From: Mesaphorura yosii
Taxonomy: Eukaryota; Arthropoda; Collembola; Poduromorpha; Tullbergiidae
Reading direction: 5' to 3'
DNA length: 64,000 nucleotides
Assembly (NCBI GenBank): GCA_009869945.1
Contig: WIXG01000192.1
Span: 62,001 to 126,000 of the forward strand
Made by a program: the position numbers and the translations under genes. Each line of letters opens with the position of its first letter. Positions within the stretch are counted from its first letter, which is position 1. Below are positions 11,405-23,102 of the stretch, in pieces. The notes under the pieces are model-generated. The model was given only the letters and a program-made list of their open reading frames with translations, searched no databases and was not told where the DNA came from.

Positions 11405-14324
11405 ATGGACGACGAAACAAGAGCAACTACTAATACTGTACATACAACACACAGTACATACGCAGATAATTCACAATTAAATCTAACATCGTCATCAGTG
11501 GATTTGATTATCGGTGAACCAGCTCCGAAAAAACGGTGTTTAAGGCTACCATCTGACTATTGTGTCATCGACGAGGATCCACTCGAAGTCTCCGATTCGG
11601 GGTTTGGGGATCTTCCATTGTCGTCGTGCAGCTCCTCTAATGTATTGCTTGAAGAAGAAGAGCAGCTGCAAAATGGCGATGAGGGGGTCGGACCTTTCTG
11701 TGATGTTGGTAAGTCATGTGATGCAGTCAATGATGACTCATGGTGAAGAAAGGCTGGGCTTACGGTGGAGTTGTGCACTAGACTGTGAAGAGGGCACTAT
11801 GCGGACATTGATTAAGATGCGGACACGCAACTAATTTTCGTTAATTCGTTTCGGAGTAATATTATTTGCTTGCTTGGCTTCAATTGAGGCTACATTTTAG
11901 AAACTTTTTGGCATCGATTTAATGAGCAAATACTTTTATTGTAATATGCGAATACAAGTTTCGGATTTTAAGATAGAATGATGGCATTATAAGCAGGCGA
12001 ATGAACTTTGACCGTTTTGATCTTGACGCTTTGTGATTAACACAAGGTCATCGACCATTGTGGATTGTGGTTGGAGAGCCTTCCGCCTTTCTTCATCTTT
12101 TGGCTTCATTATTTTTAACGTGTTTTTTTTCTTAATGTTCGATTTTGTGTATTTTTAGCAAATGCATCTGGAGGACAACTTTTCGGTTTTGGTTTGCTGA
12201 ACAACAATATTAGTACTGCTCCTGTTCCCGTCTGTGTTAGCAATGGTATCAGAACATCATCACTTGATACACTCTCTCTCAGTACCGAAGTAAATGACTA
12301 CGCTGATCCTGAAGATGACGATGAAGTGGACAGCTCCGCGCTTCAGCCACAAGCTAGTATTTCCGGCTCAACCCAGCAAGAGCAACAAAAACAACTGCTG
12401 AACACTTCCACAAACAGCAGTGACTCTTCGATTTCTGACCCCTGTTGCAGCAGCATCAGCACTTCAGAAGGAAATCAGTCATCAAACTCGGAAGAAGACT
12501 CAACCTGGGACCAAATTTTCAAGAATAAGGAAATTTCTGAAAATCCATCTCGCACTCTGATGATGCAAAGATTCCTCTCGCATCTGAGAAGCAATCCGAA
12601 TGATACTCAGTTGCAACATTTTCTCTCATTGTTGCTTTCCAGCCCGGAATTTGCGGCTCCGAGAGAAAGACTTCGCCATGTCACAACCATGGCTGATGCG
12701 ATCAGATTATTCAGGTTGGTTTGATAGAAACTATGTAGAAAGTAACCTTGGTCTCACCGTCTCATCTTTTATATTTTTTGTAGATGCTCCAAGAAAATCC
12801 TGGTACTGACTGGAGCTGGAATCTCTGTTTCATGTGGTATCCCTGACTTCCGATCCAAAGACGGACTTTACTCTCGTGTATCAAAAGTATTTCCGTTTTT
12901 ACGCGATCCGCAAAGCGTGTTTGACATTCGCTTGTTCAAGAGAGACCCCAGACCGTTCTTTCTGACTGCAAAGGAATTGTACCCTGGCCAATTTGACCCA
13001 TCACTTTCACACAAGTTCATTCGAAACCTAGAAATGAGAGGCCAACTACTTAGAAACTACTCGCAAAATATCGATACGTTGGAGGATATTGCAGGAATTG
13101 AAAATGTCACAATGTGTCATGGTAAGCAAGCAAAGCTACTGGAGAATTGAAGTTCTACCTGAAAGAGTACTTGGAATTTGTCTCTACTGGATGACTTGTA
13201 TTAATTTAGGGTCATTCGCGACTGCTACTTGTATCCGGTGCAAGCACAAGGTTAAAGCTGACGATATCAAAGAAAAGGTGTTAGCCGGTGATGTTCCATA
13301 CTGCCCAGCTTGTTCTACTGAAGAGGAAACAGGCAAAATTCAATATCCAATAAGCTCACCCTCATTAACTTCTCCACAAAGTCCAGCTGGTCTCCATCGG
13401 CGTCCATCTTTTGATGATGAGGAAGACGAGTACCCGTATCCTGTAGACTTGCTTCCGGTTCCACCAGTTTTGAAACCAGACATTGTCTTCTTTGGTGAAG
13501 ATTTGCCAGAAGAATTCCACAATAACTTGGAACTTGACAAGCATAATTGTGATCTGCTTCTGGTTATTGGGTCTTCTCTTCGTGTGCGACCGGTTTCACT
13601 AATTCCAGGTACATTCAGAACTAATTTTAACTACTCCTACTAGCAAAATATCTCAATTAAATACCCGTTAACACAGGAATGCTACCACCGGAAGTTCCAC
13701 AAATTTTAATCAACCGTGAATCTCTTCCGCATTGTCGATTTGACATTGAATTGTTGGGAAATTGTGATGCTATTATAGCACAGCTGTGCAGAAGTCTTGG
13801 TCCAGAGTATGAAGAATTAGCCGGCAAAGTTGAACTGACAGAAATTGACAAACTTCCGGGACTCGCGCGACCTGAACCTGAAATTGCAGAAGAATTGAAA
13901 GAGCCACAGAGTGAAAATGACATTCAAGCTTTAAAAGCGTGCTGGGAACCAAAAGTCAATGAAAACATTTCAGAGAAGCTTCCAGGTAAAGATACAATTT
14001 AAATTTTATAATTCGATTTTGGAGGCACCGGAGCCAATGTTCATGAAATTCTTTGCAGAGAATACGTTCTTGAACTGGCGACAACGTCAATATGTCTTCG
14101 AAGGCGCGGAAGTGCCGTTTGATCCCGATGACAGCGACGACGATGAAAGTGATGAGGACAGCAGTTCTGACAGTGATTCCGATTCCAGTGACTCACTCAG
14201 CACTTTCAACTCTAACATTCAAGCCATTGAAAAGCTTAACCCTAAGACTGGTTCTGATAAACCTACGACTGCTGCCGAGCAACTACGCGATGAACAAAAG
14301 GCGCAGGACAAATCTGAGAATTGA
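11405..14324 (+). CDS. SIRT1: NAD-dependent protein deacetylase SIRT1 (Sir2)
   Basis: SIRT1 removes acetyl groups from histones and transcription factors using NAD+, in the nucleus. Exons 11405-11708, 12159-12714, 12784-13121, 13210-13608, 13677-13985 and 14059-14324 give 723 residues (human 747). The first in-frame ATG is at 11405. Visible signatures: VLTGAGISVSCGIPDFRS (NAD pocket), DPRPFF, NYSQNIDTLE, the catalytic His in CHGSFATA (about residue 399), zinc cysteines C407, C410, C431 and C434, then KPDIVFFGE, VIGSSLRVRPVSLIP and EVPQILINRE. The last exon carries RQYVFEGAEV, which matches the C-terminal activating segment of SIRT1 (human NRYIFHGAEV), followed by an acidic Ser/Asp tail. All catalytic residues are present. 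The odd part is an insert of about 44 residues after the fourth zinc cysteine. The N-terminal ~280 residues are disordered and acidic. Poly(A) signal at 14963. Confidence 0.97.
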
Positions 14325-16093
14325 TGCGTAACCTAAATTAACTTAAACTAGCGGCGTTATACACAATATCAGATAGTTCTTAGGCTTGAAGTTTATCTTA
14401 TTACGTGTACGTTGCGGAGCAGAGGTTTACATGATACACGATTATTATTATTGCTGAAACTAGAATATTGTTCAATTTACCAATTTTGCGGTCAATTCGC
14501 GGACAAATGAATTGTAACACGCGCGAGTATGAAGTTAAACCACTAGTTACTGATAATTTATTGAAGTTGTAGACCAAAAAATGAAGAAAAATTGTTGAAT
14601 GTTGAATGCAAGTTTTGGTTGCTAAAATAGCTTCGCAGTGAGTGTAACGCATTTGTGTGTTTGGGAATTCGCGGAGTAAGACTTCGTTTGTGATATCTTC
14701 CTCGACAGAAAGGTCATTGTAAACTAACCATTGCAGTAGCAAAGGAGAGGTTGTAACTTGTAACTATACAATAGTAATTAAGATCTAGAAGATCAAGCAA
14801 GCAACATGCAAGGCATGTTTATCTCGGATTCATTGTCAGGATCCAATCAAAAATCAATTGTAACAACAAAAAGTTAACTACTGTAAACTAAACATTCTAC
14901 GAGAGCTCGTTCATTTCATATTGTAAATGATTGAGACGAATTTACAAAAAATGCATTTAAAAAATAAAACAAAGGCAAAAATATTTTACTATACGAAATA
15001 AGAAGGTGATTTTGTGTTTCCTTTTTTAATTCTTAAATCTATGAGAAATGACTGATTTTGAAATCCTTTCTTTTAAGAACTCAAGTTGGGCTTACGACTG
15101 TTACGATTAAGATGATGAAAGCTTAGTCAAGAATTAAGTGGAGTTCTGTATATAAAAATACAAAAAAAAGGTTCTGATAAATTCAAATTTTAGTCGACTA
15201 TGCCCTCCAAATTACAGCCAGGCTAGGCCCTGGGCTCATTAACATTTAGCGCTGAGTGCTGAATCGAATCGTCGCTTAACTCGATATCCTAGGAATTGAA
15301 ATTAACTGGTAGTTAATCATGAACATTTAAAATGTAAATAGGAATACATTCTTTAGGCTTAAGTACGGAAGCTCTTCACTCAAAGTCCAAAATGAGAGTG
15401 AAGCCGTTGAAGGTTGTCGAAGTTGATTGGTCTGACACAGCAACCGCTCTCAATACTTCCAGGATCAACGTAGTCTAAAATGCTATTGCTAATTGCTTCT
15501 CACTGATGAGTTCTGCTAAGAGACGTTGAACAAAACAAAATTATGACTTGATGCGAAATAAATTCGGTGAATTTATTATTGGAAAGATTTTTGCTTGGTC
15601 CTTGTTGTATGCTCGTCTAATTTCATTATCGATATATGGAGACATAAAATACTGGAATTGACATTGACCAAAATGTTTGGAGACTGCGACTGGTCGAATT
15701 AAATTCGTCACTGCCTCTCGTCAAGAAGTTGAGACGAACGCGACCTTCGACTCTAACTGAGCGCCACTTTTGGGAAAGATGAGACGAAACTCCAGAAATG
15801 AGGGAAAATCTGAAGACTCTCTCAACTCAGATGCAAGTGAGTGTTTGAATTTTTGTATTGTGCCAGTCAAACCCAAAATACTACAAGTCGTTGGGTCGCT
15901 GAAGGTTTCTCCTTCATCGAGTGATAGAGTGAAACCGGTCCTTTCTCTTTTATATTTCCAGACCATTGCGCCTTTATTTATATTTTTTGGCTACTATCTT
16001 GTGCATCACAAAATCTTGAACGGATTGCAGTTGAAGTTTTATTGAGACTTTGACGCAGGTTGAAGTGGGACATAACAGCTGATAACTGCAAAG
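14325..16093. other. SIRT1 3' UTR and spacer to CCDC124
   Basis: An A/T-rich stretch without a coding exon. AATAAA at 14963-14968 is the likely SIRT1 poly(A) signal, giving a 3' UTR of about 650 bases. The rest should contain the CCDC124 promoter. Open frames at 14401-14742 (minus) and 15770-16045 (plus) have no recognisable features and were not called. Confidence 0.55.
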
Positions 16094-17118
16094 ATGCCAA
16101 AGAAAGGAGAAAACACGAAGGCGGTCGAGGCGAAGGTCCGAAAAGAAACGGCCCGAAAGGCAGAGCAAGAAAAGAAAGAGAAGGCCGCGGAGGATGCATA
16201 TTGGGCAGATGATGATAAGCACCAGGCTAAAAAACAAAACCGAAAGGTAATCAAGCAATGAGAGAATGAGAACAATAATACCTACCATATTTTTTAGGGC
16301 CAATTTACCCGAAACAATTATCTAGGAACAATTTCTGGAAATATTTTACTGGAACATTTTGTACGCGAACAATTTATTGCTTCTAGCTTGGTTTATTCCA
16401 CGGAGATTAAAATTCCGTTTCTCGGCATTTGGCTTGGCATGCAATTGATTATACATTGTAGAACACCTCTGCGAAAAAATCTAAAATCTGTGCTTGGATT
16501 TCAGGATGAAAAGGAACAAAAGAGACTGGAGGCTTTGAATCGTAAAACAACAAGTAAACTGCTAGCTGAACAAGAGGCGGAGGCTGCCGTCCCCAAAAGT
16601 AGTCAACCTAGCGCCAAAATTACTCAGGCACAAATTGCTGTAAGTATCCAATCCTTCATATTTATCTGATGACACGTACAAGTGAAGTGAAAAATATTAG
16701 TAGTAGTTCCAATTATGATGTGATCTATGATGTTATCATACAGGCTGAAAGAGAAAGACGTGAAGCCGCCGCCAGAAAATCTGCGAACGCTGCTGCTAAA
16801 CCACAAGTACCTAAAGAAGCTCCATTGGTCGAAAACCTCAACAAAGTCCTCCGCGTTGACGAGGAAGCCAGAACGGTTGACGAAGCACTACGAATGCTGA
16901 GCACGACGGACTCACCCGCTGAAATTGACCGTCACCCGGAGAGACGAATGAAAGCAGCGTATGCCGCCTTTGAGGAAGCCAGGCTCCCACAAATTAAGGC
17001 GGAGAATCCATCTTTACGACTTACTCAGCTTAAACAAATCATATTCACCGAGTGGCAGAAATCGCCGGATAATCCAAAGAACAAAGCACAATTATTGGAG
17101 TTACATGCGAGGGAGTAA
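16094..17118 (+). CDS. CCDC124: CCDC124 ribosome-associated coiled-coil protein
   Basis: CCDC124, the homologue of yeast Lso2, binds ribosomes at the inter-subunit face and supports recovery from the inactive state; it also has a role at the midbody. Exons 16094-16246, 16505-16639 and 16744-17118, all in phase 0, give 220 residues (human 223). The start is MPKKGENTKA, matching the conserved MPKKFQGENTK beginning. The long charged coiled coil contains EDAYWADDDKH. The conserved C-terminal domain shows RHPERRMKAAYAAFEEA, RLTQLKQIIFTEWQKSPDNP and a short tail. No features are missing. A poly(A) signal lies at 17258-17263. Confidence 0.96.
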
Positions 17119-18087
17119 CTTTTTTATCTTGTGGCACAATGCGAAATCGGATTATCATTAATGCATGTAATATTTACGCTTTACGGAACACGTTAACCTC
17201 GCAATTAAAAATCCAAATTGAAAATTTTGTAATGTTTCAAGAATCAGGATTTGTGCTAATAAATCGATGCAACTTGTGAATATCATTCTTTTTTATGCTC
17301 GAAGAAATAGTTTCATTGTTTGAATGGAAGGGTCCATCGTGACTCCATCGTGAATAATTCGGGAAAGCTCTTACTCAGAAATCGATTGTACCATCGCACA
17401 AGTGAATGTAGTGAAAGTTCGTGACATTCAGAGGAGTCATTACGCATCAGCTCTGAGAGTGACCTGAATAAGAGTGTCCTACAAAATAAAAAAAATTAAT
17501 AAAAAACGAACAAGGGAAATCCATCCTTTTAATGGATTTTAGGTGATAACTCAAGATATGATAACTTTGAAACGTCTTCAGTCACTTCAATAAATGCCGA
17601 GACTGCGTCATGCTTGATGGCGGCAAGGAGAAGAGCCGAGCCAGCGGCCAGTACCCAAAGGAGTTTCCGGCTATCAGCTACTCACTCAATTCATTGCCAG
17701 TTGCCATTCACTAGTTGCCAGTTTCTTCTACGTCTCATCACAACACAAATTTTGTATGCATGAAATTTGATGGTTTTCAGCCACTAAATTACAAATGCAT
17801 AAATCACACGATTACGCTCTTATCAATTACAGGTTTGGAGCTTGTTTATGATTCATAATTTCAATTAGCAAAATGGCCATTAAAATGTCTTAATGTGCAG
17901 AAATTATGTAAAATCAACTTCTTCCTTGTTAACTTATAAAAGTATGTTTGTAAGGTAGTAAGCCAGTTAGCCTTTATTTGCTCATTTTCCCACTTACAGA
18001 AGCATTCGATTGTTACAGGCAATTTCATCGTCCGACGAGCAGAAATCATGTGCAACTTCGCCCTGCACTGATCCTGCAAGCTCCAAA
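17119..18087. other. CCDC124 3' UTR and upstream region of the secreted protein gene
   Basis: AATAAA at 17258-17263 ends CCDC124. I see no coding exon between 17260 and 18087. A pyrimidine-poor acceptor-like AG near 18018-18020 may be the 3' splice site of an untranslated exon of the next gene, whose frame is open from 18010 but has its first sensible ATG at 18088. Confidence 0.45.
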
Positions 18088-21000
18088 ATGGGTCTGTGTC
18101 CAACAAGCAAGCTGGACATTGGCATTTGTGTCGTGTATTTACTCCTGATTCAAGTGTTCGCCGTCAATTGTGAGGAGAAATCACTATTCGACGATTTACC
18201 ATTCAACGGTGCGTACATTCCAGACGAGACTGCTGGTCTGAACATAAAGCATGTCAAATCGTCGCAACGACCACTTGAGATCAAACACGCTGTAAAGAAC
18301 AGCAAAGAGTCAAAAGACCCAGCTCCATTGCCAGTGCGAGACAAGAATCCTGAAGATCTCGCAGAAGGAAACCCAGTCAGCCATGAGAATTCGCTGTTCA
18401 ATCAACTTCCTGACCTTGGAGCTTTACGAAGCGATGAACAGCCGTCGCAGAGCCAATCGATCTCAAGCACACAAAAGCGAAGTTTCGAGCATTCCAAGAA
18501 TTCCAACTCCGATTCCAATTCTGGTCGCTCGTTCGGAGCAGTGAAGAACTACTTCACCTCCTTCTTCGATCCTGGGAGGACTCAAACGCCGAAAGCGACT
18601 GCAACACCAACGCCGGTCACATTCCATGTCCACAGCCCTCCTGGAGCGTCGACCATCATAACGAGTTCCGGCGTAAGACTTCCGCTTACCGTACAGAGCC
18701 GTGAAAACGAAACCAACGTATTTGATGCCAATGTTTCTCCACAGCATCAACAGTTTGCAATTCCCGTACTAACTCAACAGCTTTCAACACCCGGGAAGGG
18801 CGACCCGGCACCAGCGCCAGGACCTGTGCCAGTCCGTCACGTCTACAGCACTTCACAATATTCGCCTCCTGACAACAAATATCTCAGCTACGACGAAAGC
18901 CACCACTATTTTCCATCCAGGACAAAAGTCCAAACTTATCCGATTCCTGACCGGCAGTTTGTCCACGCGAAGCCTGCTGACATTGTGTACGGAACGTACG
19001 CACGCTACGAATCACAACAACCCACGCCAGGATACATTTACAATCCTCCAACCACAACAACTACCACCACAACCCCAGCACCAGTGCCCCCGCCGACCTC
19101 TCGACCGCGTCCTCCACCAACACATCTTCCAATACCTGTCGTAATTGGACCGTCGAACCCTGCAAATCCAGCAGCAAATGAACTTCCTGAGTACGATTAC
19201 GACACTCTGGAAGACAAACCAAGCATTCATGGTCAGTTTGGTGCTCGAACCGGCTCGTTTACGATGTCAATTGATGGCGGTGTTGGCATAACTCACTCAA
19301 GATCAGGCGCTAGATACAACGACGCTCACGCTCCTTCGTACACGTATTCCTCCTCAGCAGGCTGGAGCGAACCCGAACAACTGAAACCAGTCCTCATTCC
19401 ACCTCCTCCATCTTACGGTCCACCTGCCGCGCCTTCCTACGGTCCGCCGCCTGAAGTACATCCTCCTGCACCACCGCCACAACAATCGCCTCCAGCAGCT
19501 CCTGCACCACCACCGGCCACTGCAACAACAAGCATCTCTTATCACACAATTCCCATTCAAACCATTCAGACTCAGCTTGTGACCGTACCGCACATTACAG
19601 TTTCGTCGTCCTCAGTAATTGAAAACGAAGTGTCTCAAGACACCCCGGCCCAGCGGCCTCAACGACCAGCAAATCCAAGTCCCGGCGGCTACGGTTGGTC
19701 TGCATATGATGCCCAAGAAACTGGAGCTGGAAATGCGCAAGTATCAAAAAAATCAGGAAGTGTGTTCACTGATGATCAAATAGCATCTTTGTTAGCATTT
19801 AACCATGGACTCGGGGGTTCTAGTGTCGGTGCATACGCCTCCGCATCACGTGAGATAGATGCACTTGCACTACTCACTGGTCAGAGCCAGGCTCAAGGCG
19901 GTAGAGGAGTTGGAATACAAGGACTTGGAGCTGGACTTGGCCAACTTGGACTCCCATTGGATGACAGTCTTCAGGGGCTCGGCTTGGGCGTTGGAAGTCT
20001 TGGCGCAGGTGACAGTTTCCAACAGCTGCAGTTGCAAGCACCGTTTCCAAATGTACCAAATTTGGGACGGTCCAGAGTTCCTCTCAGGCAAAGACCGCTT
20101 GTATCACCGGTGCACCCTTTGCGTCTCAACGGCCTGCGAAACAACGTCAACAACGGCTTGTACAAAAGAAACGTAGCTGAAATTCTGACTCGACAGCGTT
20201 ACGCAGACAATTTCGGTACGCTACCGAATCAAGGATTGCTGCTGGATGCGAATCGGTATGGAACTGGAGCTGGAGGTACGATTTTGACGAAGGACGCAAT
20301 TCAAGCCGTCAATGATTTAGTGCAGGAGCAAAGGCTTCGAGGTGCAGTGAATGATTTGAGGACTCGCCTTGAGTACGAAGGAAGAAGCGCTGCAAGAGCT
20401 CGTGAGAATTATCGGTCGCTATTTTATAAAGGCGCCTTGCTGCTGAGTGCACTTACGCTGATTCCAACGTTGGCCAGCCCAATTGCGTCCGCCACAGTTG
20501 CTCAACAAGCTATTGCAAATGCTGCTGGACCCCTTGGGCATCTGCTTCCGTTGGCATCTGGTCGACGAAAGCGAGACACAGACTCGAACGACAAAGATTC
20601 AATTCGCTCACTATCCAGCTCTAATTCGCTCGAAGACTGTACTCCGATCTTACGGAATTCGTCATTCGGAAGTTGGTTAAACTGTGCAGAGAACGCGACG
20701 ATGGAATTGTTCCAAAACACAACGGAACAGGAGGCGGACTCAGACCTCAATCCAACGGATTCCCTATTCGATTCACTGGCCTTCAACGGTGCACTTGTTC
20801 CAGAGAGCATTCGTGCCAATTTGGTCAAGTACTTGCCAGCGGAGGAAATCAGGCGAAACTCGGAATGTATTCAGAAGCGATTCTGTGAGACTTTGAAGCA
20901 GATTGAAGAGCTTCCGAACGCCGAATCAATTCTCTTCATTTATTCTATGTAAGTGCTATTAAAAGCGAGTTCGCTTCTAGCCCAGCGGTCATTGAGTTAC

Positions 21001-21169
21001 AGCGCTTTGCCGTTTATGCTAGATAGATAACATTTTTTCCAGATTTGCCGGTGATACAAACTCTAATCCATGGATTCGCGAAGCTATGACTGGAGGTCGC
21101 AACAATAATTGCGGTGCATTTTATTGCTCTGATGATTATCAACATTCCGACTGGAAAAGGAAAGACTAG
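18088..21169 (+). CDS. Large proline-rich secreted protein with SLF-x-NGA repeats and furin-like site (unrecognised)
   Basis: I do not recognise an orthologue. Two exons (18088-20948 and 21043-21169) give 995 residues. The ATG at 18088 starts a good signal peptide (LDIGICVVYLLLIQVFAV). The central ~550 residues are rich in Pro, Ser, Thr and Gln, with runs such as TTTTTTTP and PPPPS, and tandem SYGPP units. A Gly/Leu-rich segment (GLGAGLGQLGLPLD) follows near 19925-20010. Then come a hydrophobic stretch (GALLLSALTLIPTLASPIAS), a dibasic RRKRD site near residue 827, several N-glycosylation sequons and a cysteine-bearing tail ending CGAFYC. A motif of the form SLF-[DN]-x-L-x-[FL]-[NG]-[GA] occurs near residues 33, 101 and 891. 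The composition suggests an extracellular matrix, cuticle or eggshell-type protein that is processed; this is inference only. Confidence 0.85.
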
Positions 21170-23102
21170 ACCAGCAGCGCATTCATCTGGATACCTTTAA
21201 CCACTGGAGAAATATGGTTTCCTATTTCATTCTTGTAATTCTGTCAAATTAAATTGTATCAATCCAAACTAAGCACATAGCTTTACAGAGCATTAAGTTT
21301 TTAAGACCGCGTTCACTGTGCCTTTGGGTTGACCGTGCTTTGATTCGGCCAGCACACCGTTTAGAAATGGCTTAATTCATGCATGTATGAGAGTGTATGT
21401 CAAAGTTTCATCATGAATGTCTTTTGAATCGAGCTCGGATAGATTGATTGATCTTTCGGTAGTTTTCGATTCCCACTGTGTTCAACTATCCCGTCCAGGT
21501 ATTCCTTTGGTATTTACAAACAAGCCGCCCAGCCAGTTTGCGTGAATTCCTATCCTGGCCTGAGCTGGTTAATTTCGCATGATTGTTCTACGTCGGGTTC
21601 GGGTGTCCATGAGTTCGAGTTGAAGTTATTTGCAGCGCAGCGTGAGATCGTGCTGAATCACAAATACCTTGAACTCGCATCTGATTAGCACACAGACACT
21701 GATTTCATTCTGTCTTGACTATGCCGAGTTTAAGCTTTTTATGAAAACGCATATTGCCTGTCTGTCAGTCAGCAGTCATTAATTAATATTTCCACATTCT
21801 TGATATTAAATTCATCGTAAAAAGTTAATTCTCATTTACGCAAATGAATTTCGGCGTATTGCAAAGCTAAACCGGCCAAACCGAGAGCCGTTGTAAAATC
21901 CACATTCAGAATCACGTAGACATGCCAAGAACTCCCATTGGCTATTCGGGGTTCTAACACTATTCATACTGAGGTCAATTCCTGGTTGCCACCAGCGCAT
22001 GACCAAATTTAGTAATTAAAACCGCACGCGTGTATTAAAATATGATGGCTATAAAGCATAAGCATTCTGATTGGTTCACCCGAACTAACAATCGTTCAGC
22101 ACACAAAGATCGTTTATTGCAATCACACAATGCGAAAGCTCAACCTGCAATCAGCCCTTGTGTTTATGTGTAAATATGCATTCATTGAATGCATCTGTGT
22201 GCACAGCCAGACAAAGGTCCGTTTGTGATCCATTTATTGATTTATCTATTTTTTATTTCATGCAATTAGCGGCATTGATAGTATTTATTACTAAATTTTA
22301 TCGTAAATTGATGACTAAATGCCCCTGTTTGAACAACCTAATTTCAATCACACAGCCGCGTGATCCATCTCTTACCAGGAACAAGGTTGCGACTTCGCCA
22401 GGCTGCCATTTTGACCATGAGATCACAATCGAAGCCATTCCGTCCATCCGCCATGAGCATGGGTTCAAGAGCGGTCGAGGTTTAGCATATTTTCAGGTAC
22501 AATAAAAGATTGAAAAGCCCCTCACTTTTGGGCACCCCACCGGTCCGACGTGGCCGCATTTCGCCACCATTCTTGCCTTGACTGGTGAAATTTACATGGA
22601 TTCATGAATTCTATTCTTCCGTAATAGTGAATTTATTATTCGTCCACGTGTGCCTCGTGAATGTACAAACTTTTACGTACAATTAATGCTGCATCTACAA
22701 TATTTTATGATGATGCGTGGTACATGACAATGAACTTGATCATCCGACTACCAACCTTATAATGATGCATTTGCATTGTGCTCAATCATAATCAGCCAGT
22801 TTCAGCGAGTATCGTGTTCAGAGAAATCGTATTAAACTCTCGGTCGCTGCTACTACCTCAAAGAATCCAAATCCGAGGCCAGACGCGGCAGGTCATCACT
22901 GAAGTAATAGAAACGCTAGAAAGAGACTAGAATACTTGTGCTTCGTTAAGGGAATAATGGTGTTCTGGTTTTAAATTAACGTCCAGTTTCGAAGTGGAGA
23001 CCGGCGTATCCAGATCTCAACCTTGACACCAGCCCCAAGTATTTACGGAGCGAGCCCATTTCAAGACTGATTGTTAGTAGACTCTTAAACTAATTCGACA
23101 AA
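21170..23102. other. Intergenic spacer before the SLC5 gene
   Basis: About 1.9 kb with no convincing coding exon. The open frame at 22158-22505 lacks domain features and codon-like composition. The region likely contains the 3' UTR of the secreted protein gene and the promoter and 5' UTR of the SLC5 gene. Confidence 0.45.

Noticed and set aside
14401..14742. 113-codon minus-strand frame after SIRT1
   Set aside because: It lies in the SIRT1 3' UTR, has no motif and is rich in residues expected from A/T-rich sequence.
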